A stretch of DNA of 64,000 nucleotides, taken from NCBI GenBank assembly GCA_016946835.1, contig JACVTC010000012.1, positions 1,431,001-1,495,000 on the forward strand, in the 5' to 3' direction. Positions 49,905 to 62,761 of this stretch are shown piece after piece. A program made the translations under genes and the position numbers. Within the stretch, counting starts at the first letter, position 1, and every line of letters starts with the position of its first letter. The notes under the pieces were generated by a model. That model was not told where the DNA came from. It did no database searches and saw nothing but the letters and a program-made list of their open reading frames with translations. The DNA comes from Neocallimastix lanati (nom. inval.). Its lineage: Eukaryota > Neocallimastigomycota > Neocallimastigomycetes > Neocallimastigales > Neocallimastigaceae.

Positions 49905-52304
49905 CTAATCAATGACTATTATATTTCTTCTTCTAAATTCATAGTGTATATTATCCTTCTTCTTATTAAATGTTTTCTTTTTATTTACTTCTGAATTTGA
50001 ATTTGAATTTATTTTTATGTTTTCATCATTAATTCTACTGCTACCTCCTCTAATTAAGTTTATACTATTTATTTTTCTTTTTCTTTTAGATTTTTCCAAA
50101 CTACCTTCATTATTTTCCTCAATATCTATTACATGTTCATTTTCTTTTTCTTCTTGAGAATTTGAATTAAATTCAATTTTATTATCTCTAAAATCATCAG
50201 GGTTTTCTTTATAATCATTATCAGAATCATTAGCATTTTTATCATTATTGAATTCTTCATAATCTTCAGAAATTTCTTCATCATCACTACCAATATAATT
50301 ATTATCCAATTCTTCATAAATGTCAGAACTTTCTTTATAATCACTATCAGAATCAGTATCATTTTTATTATTACTGTATTCTTCTTCTTCTTCTTCACTA
50401 TCAAGATTAATAACTTGATTAACAACCTTATGATTTTTATTTTCTATATTAATAATATCGTTATCATCGACCGTTATAATCCTCCTTTTTCTTTTATTAT
50501 TAATTTTCTTGCTTTTATTTATTATAATTTCAAAATTTGGTAGATTCGAAACTTTATGCAAAATAAAAATATTTTCATCATTATTACTTTCATTTGTCAT
50601 ATTAAAATTTTCATCATTATTCGCAATATTATTTCTATTAGGACTACTGCTGCTGATGTTATCATTTAAATCTTGAATAGTTTTATCCGAGTCTTCCTCA
50701 TCTTTTTCAAAATCTAAACCTACATTAATATCTGAAATATCCAAATCACTATAAATTTTATTAAGTAATTTAGTATTATTAATTCTCATAATATCGTAAT
50801 TTATTCCTGAATTACTATTATCATTCAAACCGAAAGAAGAATCCATATCTGAAATTTCTAAAAAATTATCAATTCTACTTACAAAGTTAGAATTATTATC
50901 AGTCACACCATTTTCTTTATCCTTTTTTAAATCAGAATCAGTACCAGTTTTTAATATTCCTAATTTATTACTTATATCATCAATTATACCATGATAAGTT
51001 ACTTTTTTTTTATTTTTTAAATTAGTTTTTATGTCGGTGTTTGTATTACTTTTATTACTTTCATCATTATTATCTACTTTATCTTCTTCATTGCTATGAA
51101 TAACAAGATTACTTAATTTTGAAGATCTAACAATATCGAGTTGAAGGGAACTTGTCTCCTCATTTTCACCGGTTTTAACATTATCATCTTTTATACGGTT
51201 ATTCTCAGCTGTATCAGTATTATCATGATTCACATTACTTTTTGACTTTTCAATAGTAAAATTCTTACTTTCTATTTGTTCAGTATTAATTTTATTGATA
51301 ATTCCATTTTCCATTATATTATCAGTATTAGATTTGAGAGTAACATTATCTTCTTTTTTATTTTTAATATTATTTTGAATATTTTTATTATTATTATTAT
51401 TATCAGTTTTCGTTATTTTTTCTTCATTTATTTTTTTAATATTATCTTTATTATCTGTACTATCACTATCATTTTTAACATCTACATTTTTATTTTTATC
51501 CAAACTATTTTTATTAAGATTATCAATTTCCATTTCAGAATTACTAGATTCATTAGGATAATATTTTGGTAAATTGTACTTATATTTACGATTTTTATTA
51601 TATTTATTTTTCAAATTTATTTTTTCAATTAATTCATTATAAAGTTTATAATTGAATGATTGATCATTCTTATCATTATTACTATCTTTATTACTATTAA
51701 GTGTATCTGATATATTTACAGCCTTATCATTATTATCTTTTTTAGTATTTTTATTTAAATTATTTTCTAATGTGTTATTATTATTACAATTTTTATTTTC
51801 ATTATCTTTTTCATTTTTATCATCTTTTAAACTTTCATTCTCAGCTTCTGTAGCACTTTCGGTTTCTTCTATATCATCATTTTCATACGTTTCTTCACTT
51901 TTATCACTATCATTCGTGCTGTCAGATTCAATTTCATCTTCTATATCATCTTCTATATCATCTTTTATATCAATTTCTATATCATCTTTTATATCATTAT
52001 CTACCTTTTTTTCTTTAGTTTTATTTAATTTTTTAAATTGTTTTTCAACTATTATTCTTTTTTCTTTTTGTATTAAATTTTTTACTTCTTTTTCAATTAT
52101 TTGCCTAAAAAAATTTTTTTTTAAACATCTTCTAACTTCATTTTTAATTTGTAAAATGATTTCATCTTGAACAATTTCTGTTAATATCTCCTGAACTATG
52201 TCTTTGATTTCTTTTTCCACATCAATATTGTTTACTTTTGTTTTTTTATTTTGAAAGTCATCTTCATTAAATTCTTCCTTTCTTTTTAAAATTTTCTTTT
52301 CCAT
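49905..52304 (-). CDS. Acidic, Asn/Asp/Glu-rich protein, probably nuclear, with SUMO-interaction-like motifs
   Basis: 799 residues, single frame. The first ~100 residues are basic and helical (KRKEEF near the start, then EIKDIVQEILTEIVQDEIIL), a possible coiled-coil. The centre is low-complexity Asp/Asn/Ser/Lys (blocks such as IDIKDDIEDDIEDEIESDS). Nuclear-localisation-like basic clusters occur as NKRKRRI and KSKRKRK. VINLDSEEEEEE near residues 630-641 and HVIDIEENNEG near 723 both look like SUMO-interacting motifs (a hydrophobic V/I-x-L/I core next to acids). The C-terminus is basic (NKKKTFNKKKDN, then FRRRN). No catalytic domain is recognised. A chromatin or nuclear-body scaffold is a guess from composition only. 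Upstream (52305-52877) is AT-rich with no other gene. Confidence 0.75.
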   Translation of the reverse strand: MEKKILKRKEEFNEDDFQNKKTKVNNIDVEKEIKDIVQEILTEIVQDEIILQIKNEVRRCLKKNFFRQIIEKEVKNLIQKEKRIIVEKQFKKLNKTKEKKVDNDIKDDIEIDIKDDIEDDIEDEIESDSTNDSDKSEETYENDDIEETESATEAENESLKDDKNEKDNENKNCNNNNTLENNLNKNTKKDNNDKAVNISDTLNSNKDSNNDKNDQSFNYKLYNELIEKINLKNKYNKNRKYKYNLPKYYPNESSNSEMEIDNLNKNSLDKNKNVDVKNDSDSTDNKDNIKKINEEKITKTDNNNNNKNIQNNIKNKKEDNVTLKSNTDNIMENGIINKINTEQIESKNFTIEKSKSNVNHDNTDTAENNRIKDDNVKTGENEETSSLQLDIVRSSKLSNLVIHSNEEDKVDNNDESNKSNTNTDIKTNLKNKKKVTYHGIIDDISNKLGILKTGTDSDLKKDKENGVTDNNSNFVSRIDNFLEISDMDSSFGLNDNSNSGINYDIMRINNTKLLNKIYSDLDISDINVGLDFEKDEEDSDKTIQDLNDNISSSSPNRNNIANNDENFNMTNESNNDENIFILHKVSNLPNFEIIINKSKKINNKRKRRIITVDDNDIINIENKNHKVVNQVINLDSEEEEEEYSNNKNDTDSDSDYKESSDIYEELDNNYIGSDDEEISEDYEEFNNDKNANDSDNDYKENPDDFRDNKIEFNSNSQEEKENEHVIDIEENNEGSLEKSKRKRKINSINLIRGGSSRINDENIKINSNSNSEVNKKKTFNKKKDNIHYEFRRRNIIVID

Positions 52305-52797
52305 AAGAAATTTTATATATAAAAATAATAAATTTGTATCAATAGTTTCTTTGTATAAAATGTATAAAAAACCTTTTCATTATTTTATTTTTAATATAAA
52401 AAAAATAATAATAACAACAGTAATAATAGTTATTAATAATCAATAATTAAAATTTGAACAAAAACTTTTATCCAAAAAAAACAAAAAAAAAAAAAAAAAA
52501 AAACAAAAAATCGAATAATTGAATTTATTAATTAAATTTTAATTAAATATTATTTATTAAACGAATAGTAAAAATTTATAATAAAATATGATATTATAAA
52601 TATTTATTATTTTAACATATAATATTAAAATTTTATTTATTAAATAATCGATAAAACTTTTAAAATGTATTACATAATATTGAAAATTTTATAAAACTAT
52701 TAGTAAAAATTATAATTATTATTATAAAATAAAATTAGATTTTTTTGAATTTGATTTAATACTGAGCCTTCATATTTTATTATAAAATGTTTATACT

Positions 52798-52833
<36 letters not shown>

Positions 52834-52877
52834 GACTGGAACTAAACGAGAAGGAGTCTTTCCCTTAAAAGTATTAA
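52305..52877. other. Upstream flank of the acidic-protein gene
   Basis: A/T-rich with poly-A near 52487 and a ~31-base poly-T at 52804-52832; no gene is seen. The poly-T directly adjoins the SINE-like repeat and may be its tail or insertion site. Confidence 0.55.
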
Positions 52878-53540
52878 ACTCTCATTAAATTCTTTGCTAT
52901 ACCATATTGACGTCGAGGAGGACCTCTCTCTTAGCAAGTCTGATATGAAAGACATTCTCTATATACCACTTTATACGATGGTCTTATTTATAGTAATCTC
53001 TTGAACCATCATCGAGGGGAGAAATAGTTTTACTAATCCTCTCACAGAGAGTGCTCTCTAGAGAACTAGAGGAATAAGTTGATCTTTCAAAAAGTCCTTG
53101 TATACCAGATTTGCATATTATATTTCCCAAGAGTCCAGCAATAAATTTTGGATCTTAATCAGGTTTTAATGTTATTAGCTTGGAAACAACTTTAATTAAA
53201 AATTCATTTTCATTTTACCATAATTTAAATAATTGTTAAAATTTTCTATTATTTTGTTTTTGCTTAAAATTAAATTATCCTCGAGTGCATTATCGTTATT
53301 TCTGATACAACATTGTATACTAAAGATACCATCGCATAAGCCGGGTATAGGAGTGTTTCTAATAATTATATTGTCTAGCAACGGGAATTCCTACTATGGC
53401 GAGAGAGTACCAACTTCATTTATAGGGAAAAACACCCTGGGAGGATAAAAATTGGCCCATATATATTCAAGAGGTAGTCGGAGTCGATCTAAAAACCCTA
53501 TGTATGTTCGTCCTAAGGACTAATCACCAGGATAAAAACT
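52878..53540 (-). mobile_element. SINE-like interspersed repeat, copy B, with internal extra segment
   Basis: Both ends match copy A at 25201-25575 (ACTCTCATT...GGACCTCTCT...ATGAAAGA; GGGAAAAACACC...TATATTCA-GAGGTAGTCG...AGGATAAAA). On the - strand it opens with ATCCTGGTGATTAGTCC (53516-53532), an A-box-like segment. About 35 bases later comes AGATCGACTCC (53480-53491), which fits the B-box consensus GWTCRANNC. Between the shared ends it has ~250 bases absent from copy A (about 53105-53355), with a 61-codon open frame on the - strand (TPIPGLCDGIFSIQC...). That could be an inserted gene fragment, or copy A may carry a deletion. Confidence 0.55.
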
Positions 53541-53800
53541 GAAAATACTATAAAGTCTATTATAATTAAAATTAAGCTCTTACATTTTGAGTTACTGAAT
53601 TCAGTATATTTTATAAAAAAAGAGCTCATTTTAAAATATGATTTGATAAAAATCTGTTTAATCATTCAGTTAACAGAGAAAATAACTACTTTTTTATAAA
53701 TCACTTTAAATCATCTTTAAATTTAATAATAATTTATTTTGGAAAAAAACAAAGTAACAACAATTAAACGACAATGGAAAAATTTAATACATATTATTAA

Positions 53801-53839
<39 letters not shown>

Positions 53840-54663
53840 TTTAAAATAAAAAAGCTGAATAAAAAAAAATATTAAAAATTTAATATAAAAATACTAAATA
53901 AAAAAAAAAAAAAACCATAGGAAATAATTGTAAGGAAGCTTTAATGAAAAAAATTTATTCCATTCTTAAATAATTTTCCGTTAAACGAAATACTAACGAA
54001 ATACTAATAATCAAAGGCAATAAATTGATAAATTATTTGAAATGAAGTTAATCCTTAAAATCTTATTAAAATCTTTTAATATTTAAAATCCATTCATAAT
54101 CAAAATCCTTTTTTTTTTTTTTTTTTTTTTTTTAATTATTGTTTCTAAATAATATTAATTAATATTTCGACTCATGTGTTTATATAATCTTAAGAAGTTT
54201 CAAAATAAATATATATATGTATTCTATTAAAATCATATATTTTATAATTTAGTGAATAAATTGAAAGTATATATTTTTTGTTTATTATTATGTTTTATTT
54301 ATTTATTTATTTATTATTTTTTTTTTTATTTATTTTTTATAAGATCTAATTCATTTAAAACTTATTGAATTGTTTATAATTTATTCAATATACTTATCAA
54401 TTAAAAGAATTATATAAATATATATATTTTGATATAATAAAAAAATATTCATAAATATTATATATATGTATATTTAATATTTTAAAGGTACTAAAAATTT
54501 TTATCATTTCTATTTATATAAAAATTAAGATTATTATGCAATGGAGATATACATAATTTAAGGCTACTTAATTATATTAAGAGGTAATAATTAAAAGTTT
54601 ATTTAATATAATAATAAATTTTTTTTTTTTTTTGTTGTGTGACATCCACATTTCATTTTTGAT
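53541..54663. other. AT-rich intergenic DNA
   Basis: TA run near 53805-53832, two related ATTAAAAATTTAATATAAAA stretches near 53833-53895, and poly-T near 54111. No gene is seen. Confidence 0.55.
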
Positions 54664-54990
54664 TATTAATAAATAATAAATAATAAATAATAAATAATAA
54701 ATAATAAATAATAAATAATAAATAATAAATAATAAATAATAAATAATAAATAATAAATAATAAATAATAAATAATAAATAATAAATAATAAATAATAAAT
54801 AATAAATAATAAATAATAAATAATAAATAATAAATAATAAATAATAAATAATAAATAATAAATAATAAATAATAAATAATAAATAATAAATAATAAATAA
54901 TAATAATAAATAATAAATAATATATAATAATAAATAATAAATAATAAATAATAAATAATAAATAATAAATAAATAATAAATAATAAATAA
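54664..54990. repeat. TAATAAA heptamer array
   Basis: About 46 tandem TAATAAA units with a few deletions or extra bases after 54900. The same heptamer forms a second array at 60424-60632. Confidence 0.95.
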
Positions 54991-55386
54991 TAATAAAAAG
55001 AGTATTTAAAAATAAATAGTATTTGATAAATAGTATTTGATAAATAGTATAAGATAATAAATACTATTTATTAGTATTTTTTAGTATTTAATAGTATTAG
55101 ATAACAGTATTTAATAATAAAATAGTATTTCTTAACTATAATATGATAAGTTTTATTATAAAAATGTTCATTAATTAATAGAATTTCATTACATCATTTA
55201 TTAAGTACTTAATAAATGATGCTTTTTAAGAGAGAGGATAAGAAAAGAAGAATTTATTGGAATAGTTTTCAATAGAAAATTAACCTAAAATTTTTTAACT
55301 ATTAAATTTCATACAAATTAAGAGAATCATTAAGAAATTTATTATTATTGGGAAATAATAAATAAATTTTTTATAATAAAAATAAA

Positions 55387-55443
<57 letters not shown>

Positions 55444-56617
55444 TACAAACTTTATTTATTATTTTTTTTTTTATTTTATTTTTATTTATTTATTTATTTT
55501 TTTTTTTTCACAATTATCTTTTAAAAAAAATGAATATATAAAATCTGAAGTGATAATTATAATAACTATAATAATAGAATTGAGTTAAAATATTATCAAT
55601 GGTATGATTTAACAATTAGATTTCGGAATTTATTTGTTTTATAATTAAGGTTTTTTTTCTTCTTCTTCACACATTACTATTCCATACCAGAATTCATTTT
55701 ATATTAATTTAATTTTAAGAATATAAAAGATATATATAAGAGATTATTTAATAAAAAGGAAAAGCAAAACAGCAACAATATTCAAATTTCAATAATATGA
55801 GTTTATAATCATTTTTTCTAAATATAAATATTATATATTTTAATAATAAATTCTATTAGATGATATATCATATATTCAATTATTAGTAAAATATATTTAT
55901 ATTTAATTTTATATAATATACATATTTACAATTACCTCAAAAACAAAAAAAAAAATAAAAATAAAACTGTTAAATAATTTATAAACCAATAAGTATTTTT
56001 TATTTATTTATTTGCAATAAATAAAAAAAATATATAATAAAAATATAATAAAGATTTAATGTACTTATTCAAATAACCAATTAAAAATAAATGACTTTTG
56101 GAATAAATAATTTAATCTTTTTTGAAAGCAATAAAGAAAGCAATAAAGAAGTAAAAAATAAAACAATATAGAAGTAAAAATAAAAAATCTTTATCACTTT
56201 TATACCACTTATTTAAACTTTATTTTTTTTAAAAAAAAAAAAAGGGATAAGAAAGATTTTTTTAAAAATTAATAATAAATTTTTCAAAATAATAATAATA
56301 ATAATAATAAAAGAAAGAAAGAAAAAAAAAAAAAAAAAAAAGAAAGAAAGAAAGAAAATTGAAAATTAAAGTATAAAATAATACTATCGTATATCAATAG
56401 ATTTATAATCATAAATTAATATAATTTAATTATAAAAATAATAAAATTAATTTAGAATAAAGATAAAAATAAGTTATTAAAGGTAAGTTATTATTACTAT
56501 TATTATTATTACTGTTATTAATCTTATTTAATTTATTTTTTTTAGAATTATTTATTATTGTTATTTATTTTAAATGATATTTTTGTTTTTAATATATTAT
56601 ATATAATACTTTTTATT

Positions 56618-56648
<31 letters not shown>

Positions 56649-56692
56649 ATATTAGATATTTTTATATACAAAATTTTATTTTTTAACCAAAA
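54991..56692. other. Intergenic DNA upstream of the seven-transmembrane gene
   Basis: Begins with TAGTATTTGATAAA-type repeats (55010-55130), then AT-rich DNA with ATA and TTA runs at 55389-55442 and a GAAA-rich patch at 56312-56357. No coding frame is seen. The last 250 bases include a possible 5' leader intron. Confidence 0.55.
56483..56545 (+). other. Possible 5' leader intron of the 7TM gene
   Basis: AAAG followed by GTAAGTTATT (56483) and a T-rich tract ending TTTTTTTTAG (56545) would be a 63-nt intron of the same style as the verified-by-phase introns in this window. Being non-coding, it cannot be tested by reading frame; this is a suggestion only. Confidence 0.3.
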
Positions 56693-57785
56693 ATGAATTT
56701 AGATGACTTAGCTGAAAGAAAAGATCAACAAGCACGTATAATTATGACTTTTATAGTCATGAGTGATTTTCTTTATGGATGGTATCTTATCAAATCCTTT
56801 AATAAATATTTGAAAACCAAGGATTGGCGTTTTTTTTTCCCATTGGTAGCTGCACTTTCAGCATTTATGAATAATATTAATGATATCATCTATTTCCTTT
56901 TTTATGAATTCTCGGATAATAACTGCGAATTTTTTTTGAAAATGTTTAAATACACAGCATTATTCAACTGGACACCGATATCTTGGTTACAAACTTTCAG
57001 ATTAATTTCATTTACTAAAATTTTTTATAATAAAAAATTTTATTATATGATTTCAGCTATAAATATTTTTCTTAGTGGTGCCTATTCTATCAGCTATTAT
57101 TTCAATCTTTTTAATTTTGAAAGCCTTAATCTTAAGGAAGATACCGATCGTTTTATGTTTTGTTCTGTTAAACAAAAAGAAGGCCATGATTATACAAATT
57201 ATGTTATGCTCTCTGATGTTTGTGATTCAGCATTTTCCCTTGGTGTATTAGTTTTTACTGCCTATATGGCATTAGATAGTGTTCAACATTTAAAATTTCA
57301 TCATGCCAAAATAAAGCGTATGGTTGAAGAGGGATTAATTCAATTAATTATTCTTACTATATCGAAAATAGTTTGTTATTCAGTGATGTATTATCTTATG
57401 AAGAAAAATTTAATGATTGTAGATATTGTATGGGATATTTTATCTGTTATTGTCATTATATGTGCCTATCGTTTAGTTAATGTGAGATATAAAGGAATAA
57501 CTTGTAAGTTAATTTATTATAACTAATTATATATTTATTTTTATATATTATATATATTATTATAGATAATTTATATATATTATATATATAATACATATAT
57601 ATATGTATATATTTTAATTATTACTATTATATACTAATTTTTGTATTATATATATTTTTTTTTCTTTTTCTTTTTTTTTTTTTTTTTATTCGTTCCTTTT
57701 TTTCTTTTACATAAACTTATATATATATATTAATATATATATATATGCAGTTGTTGATAGCGATGACGATTTAGATCAGTTTTAA
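56693..57785 (+). CDS. Seven-transmembrane protein of unknown function, two exons
   Basis: Exon 1 is 56693-57503 and exon 2 is 57751-57785 (35 nt), with an intron of 247 nt (GTAAGT...ATGCAG). The product is 281 residues. Without splicing the frame ends in CKLIYYN; with it the protein ends in FVDSDDDLDQF, an acidic tail typical of a genuine cytoplasmic C-terminus. Seven hydrophobic segments can be drawn: about residues 16-36, 46-71, 80-103, 110-133, 160-185, 204-228 and 232-256. There is no signal peptide; the N-terminus is short and charged. The layout resembles a small 7TM receptor or channel-like protein, but no signature motif (such as DRY or a retinal-binding Lys context) is seen, so no family is given. 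It stands alone, with no gene nearby on either side. Confidence 0.8.
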
Positions 57786-60423
57786 ATTTAACTTAATACC
57801 TAATTAATTAATCAATTATTAAAAAATTGAATTATTAAATTATTTGTTAAAGCAAAAAAAAAAATAAATAAAAATAAAAATAAAAATAAAAATAAAAATG
57901 AAAAATAAAAGCTATCAAATTAATAATCATTAAAATTGAATAAAATAGAAAAAAAGAAAATCCATCAAATGAATAGACATGATAGACATGAAAACAGACA
58001 AATACTATTAATATTTTGATATAAAAAAAAGAAAAAAAAAAAAATACATAATAAATTAAATATTAATCATATTCAAATTTTATTTTTTTTAAAACACATT
58101 ACATTATACCTTTTAATTTATGAATATTTATTTATATAGTATATTTTATATAGTTTATATTTTTATATTTATTTTAGTTTTTTTTTTTTTTTTTTTTTTT
58201 TTTATAGATAAAATAATATTGATATTTTATTATAAATATATTTATAATTTATAAATATATAGATAATAAAATATTAATACTAATATTATGTTATCATATA
58301 TATATATATATTTCTTTTTTTGTTTATTATTACTTTTTTTTTTTTTTTATGCATATCTATATTTTATTTATTTAATTATAAAAATAATAATAATAATAAA
58401 TACAATGTTTAGTTATGTTAATTATTAAATGATTTTTTAAGTATTTTTTTTTTTTTTATTTTTATTTTATTTTTTATTTTTTTGTTTTGGATAATAATAA
58501 TAAAAGATGATTATAATAATAGTAATAGAAGAAATAATTTTAATAATAATAATAATAATAGTAGACTTTAATAATAATATTAATAATATAAGAAGTGATT
58601 TTAATAATAATAAAATAAGAGGTGAATTTAGTAATAATAATTAAAGATGGTTTTAATAATACTAAAAATGATAATAATAATAATAATAAATAAATAATCA
58701 TAAAAGAAAAAGAAAAATAGTAATATTATAAGAAATGATTTTAATAATAATTATATAAAAAGATGGTTTTAATAATAAAAAAAATAAAAGATAGTCTTAA
58801 TAGAAAGAAAAATAATATATATAAAAAGTGATGTTATTAATAATATTTAATAATTTAATAATTTAAATAATAATAATCATAAATTTAATATTATTTAATA
58901 AATAATAACTAATTTAAATCGAAAAATATGTTTAAAAATAATAGTATTATTGGTTTTATTAATAATTAATAATATTTTTATAGAATTTGTTTAAAAATAA
59001 GAAAAAAAAAATATTTAAAAATTTATTACGGTATTGCCCATATCATAGTTCATAGCACTATTGTTATTTAAATATTTAAATATATATTTATGGTTTTAAG
59101 CAACTAATTACTATAAAAATTTTTTTATTTTACTATTGATAAACTAAATTACATATTCCTTTGTTCATTACGATAGTCTTTCAGCATTTATTTTAACTAC
59201 TATTATTATGACTTTAAGTTGGTTTAGTTGACTTTGAAAACTTTTTTTTTCGATCATTTATTATATTCACCTATATTTCTGGTTAAAATTTTAATACACT
59301 GGTTTCAATCAGTGGTTTCTTTAATTTTTTTTAGCTTTTTATCTGTTTTTTTAAGTAATTAATTATAATTAAATTTTTTTAATTTTTTTTTTTAATTATT
59401 TTATAATTTCAATAATTAACTTTAAAATAAAAATCAAATCACTATATAACAGAATACAATGATAATATATTATAATCATATATTAATATTCTATAGCTAT
59501 AATATATTAATTTATTAATAAAATATATTCTAATATAATATTAGTTTGTAAAAATTATATTAAGCATTTAAAATATCATATATTGCATTATAATAATAAT
59601 ATATTTATGATTAATAATTTATAAAAAAAAGAAATAATAAAAATATAAAAATAAAATAGAAAAAAATAAAAATCGTTAAAAAAGCATGAAAGATAATATG
59701 CATTTTTGTTGCAAAAAAAAAAAAAAGATATAAAATATAAATTATATTATAATAATTACAATAATCTTTTTCATTATAATTATTATTAGTTCAAGTGTTT
59801 TATAATTAGTAATCATTAACACTATTAATTAATATTATCAATTATAAATATTATTTATTATTTATTATATATTATTTAATAATTATTTTTTTTTATTTTT
59901 TATTTTTTGAATGATCATTAATCAAAATAAATTAATTAATATATAAATCAATATAAATTAATATAAACATAAATAAATTTAACTGTTTATTATTAATATA
60001 ATGTAATATGATAGAATTAATATTATTAATATAAATAACTTAAAATATAACTTGAATTGTTTATGTAACTAATGCTAAATTAAATGTAATGTAATGTAGA
60101 TGTAATAACCTTTTTTAATAATAAAAATTTAATTTTTGTACTACATAATGTATTTATAGATTGAATAATTAATAATAAAATTTTTAAAACCTTTTTTTGA
60201 TTAATTAATTTATATATAATGCAATATATTGAAAAACTATTGCCTTAATATATTAATTAATTTAACAATACAAAATTATTAATTATAAATTTTTTTCCAA
60301 ATTTTATAATTAAAATGGGAAAAGTCAATTACGATTATAAAAATATATAAACAGAACAATAAATAATTATACTTGTATATATATTATATATCTTTAAATA
60401 ATATATAATTGGATCTAATTCAT
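57786..60423. other. Long intergenic stretch, AT-rich
   Basis: Contains ATA/TAA-rich irregular repeats with GATTTTAATAATAAT units (58490-58800), many homopolymers, and one less biased patch at 59020-59340. That patch has short coding-like stretches on the + strand (ITYSFVHYDSLSAFIL, then WLKF, with stops between), perhaps a very old gene remnant. No intact gene is seen. Confidence 0.5.
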
Positions 60424-60632
60424 AAATAATAATAAATAATAAATAATAAATAATAAATAATAAATAATAAATAATAAATAATAAATAATAAATAATAAAT
60501 AATAAATAATAAATAATAAATAATAAATAATAAATAATAAATAATAAATAATAAATAATAAATAATAAATAATAAATAATAAATAATAAATAATAAATAA
60601 TAAATAATAAATAATAAATAATAAATAATAAA
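60424..60632. repeat. TAATAAA heptamer array, second copy
   Basis: About 30 perfect tandem TAATAAA units. Same unit and orientation as the array 5.8 kb upstream at 54664; the DNA between is not repeated. Confidence 0.95.
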
Positions 60633-61372
60633 GACAGTATTATTAATAATTGAATGAATATTAAATAATAAATATTAAATAATAAATAAATAAAAAAATA
60701 ATAAATAAATAAATAAATAATAAATAAATAAATAAATAATAAATAAATAATAAAATAATGAAATAAATTTTACTATTTACTATTTAATATTAATTTATAT
60801 TATTTAAATAATAATAATTATAATTAGTTATTTAATATTAAATATTTATTATTATATAATTATCATTATTATTCATTGATTCATTGTTTGATTATTATTA
60901 TTCATTATTTGATTATAATTATTTATGATTTAATTATAATTATTTTAATAAAAACGAAAAAAAGAAAAAAAAAAATTTTTTTTTCTTCTTTTTTACTTTT
61001 ATCTTCGTTATTTAATATTTATTTAAGAGTTCGATTAAATTTTTTTTTTTCTTTTAAAGTAATTTATATTTTTAATTTATTATTTTAAGACAATTATTTA
61101 TATAAATTATTTATTTTCTATTTTGAATTGCTATTTTTTTTTTTGTTAAAAAGAAAAAACATAAAAATAGAAAATAAAATTGTATATTTATCTATTTTCT
61201 ATATAATATAAAAATTTAATTTTCACCCTTCCTTTTACAAAAAAAGATTTTATATATAATAAAATCAGTGAAAATTTTATTAGGATTGGGTGAGAATTAA
61301 AGTAAAGGATCTATTAAAGAAAAAAACAAAAGAAAAGGAAATTATTAGAAATAATTTAACCCTTCTTTAAAC

Positions 61373-61405
<33 letters not shown>

Positions 61406-62719
61406 TATAACTGTTATGAGTATAGTATAAATTAAAAAAAGAAAAAATAATAATAAATTTTAAGAAAAAAACTATTATCAATTATAGTCTTTTTATTTTT
61501 TATTATTTTTCTTCTTTTTTTTTTTAAAATAATAAAATATAGAAAGAAAGAACTTAATTTTATATTTTTATAGACAAATTCTAGATATAACAGCTTTTTA
61601 GCCAAAAAGTAAATAATAAAACAATAAATAATTAAATAGATATTCTTTTAAAAAGAAAAATATTAGAGAAAAACGAATAATAATTAAAAATATATATATA
61701 ACTTAAAAAAGTAAAATATTTTAAATCCTTTTTTTTATTTTATATTTTCCTTTTAAACCTTTCTTTATACAAAGGAATTTGAAAATAAAAGAAAAAAAAA
61801 GGTATTAAAATAATATACTATAAGAATAAAATAATTAAAAGAAAAAAAAAGGTAAATTTTAAAATATTTATTTAAAATAATTAACATATAAAATGAATAA
61901 AAATATATAACATTTTTAAATATTGACTATTAAATATTATATATTCTTATGTATATATGAACTATTTAAATATTTTTACCTTCTTTATAAATAATGGATT
62001 ATATATATTTATAATCTTAATTAGATTCCCTTTATTTATATTTATATAAAAGTGAATTTCAAATATACTTTTTATATTTATTTATTTATAAGAAAATTAT
62101 TTTCAAGATTATCCATTCAATATATTATTCAATATTATTCAATAGTAAATAATAAAAATATCATACGACGCCTTTTTAAAATTGATAAATAAATTTAATA
62201 TAAAATAGAATTTTTATAAATTCAAAGAAAAAAAAAAAATAGGATATTCTATTTATGAAATTATAACAAAATAGTGTTCAACTTATTCAATAGTATATTG
62301 TAGTTTTATTTACTATAATAATATCACCAAAAAAAAAAAAAAAAAAATAAAATAAAATAAATACTATCGAAAGTATATTTATATTGATTTATTATATATA
62401 TTATAATTAATAGTATTAATTTATGCTATTTATTTCTATATATATATAAATTTTATAGATATTTTATTTTTTATTTATCTTTTATATTATAATTTAAGGT
62501 ATTTATCAATTTAATTGATATATATTAATTATATATAATAAGATAAAAAAAGAATAATAATCCCTATATTTTATTGTGAATAGTTTAAAAAATATTTATA
62601 TATATCATTTAATATATTATATAAAAAAAGTTGATTTTAATAATATTTTATTTTATATATCCAATATAAAAAAATAGTTATTTTTTGTATTAAATTTTAT
62701 ATAAAAGAAATATTATACG

Positions 62720-62761
<42 letters not shown>

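Noticed and set aside
60876-61088. 70-codon frame with repeated HCLIIIIHYLIIII
   Set aside because: Translation of TTATTATTATTCAT-type repeats; no domain or normal codon mix.
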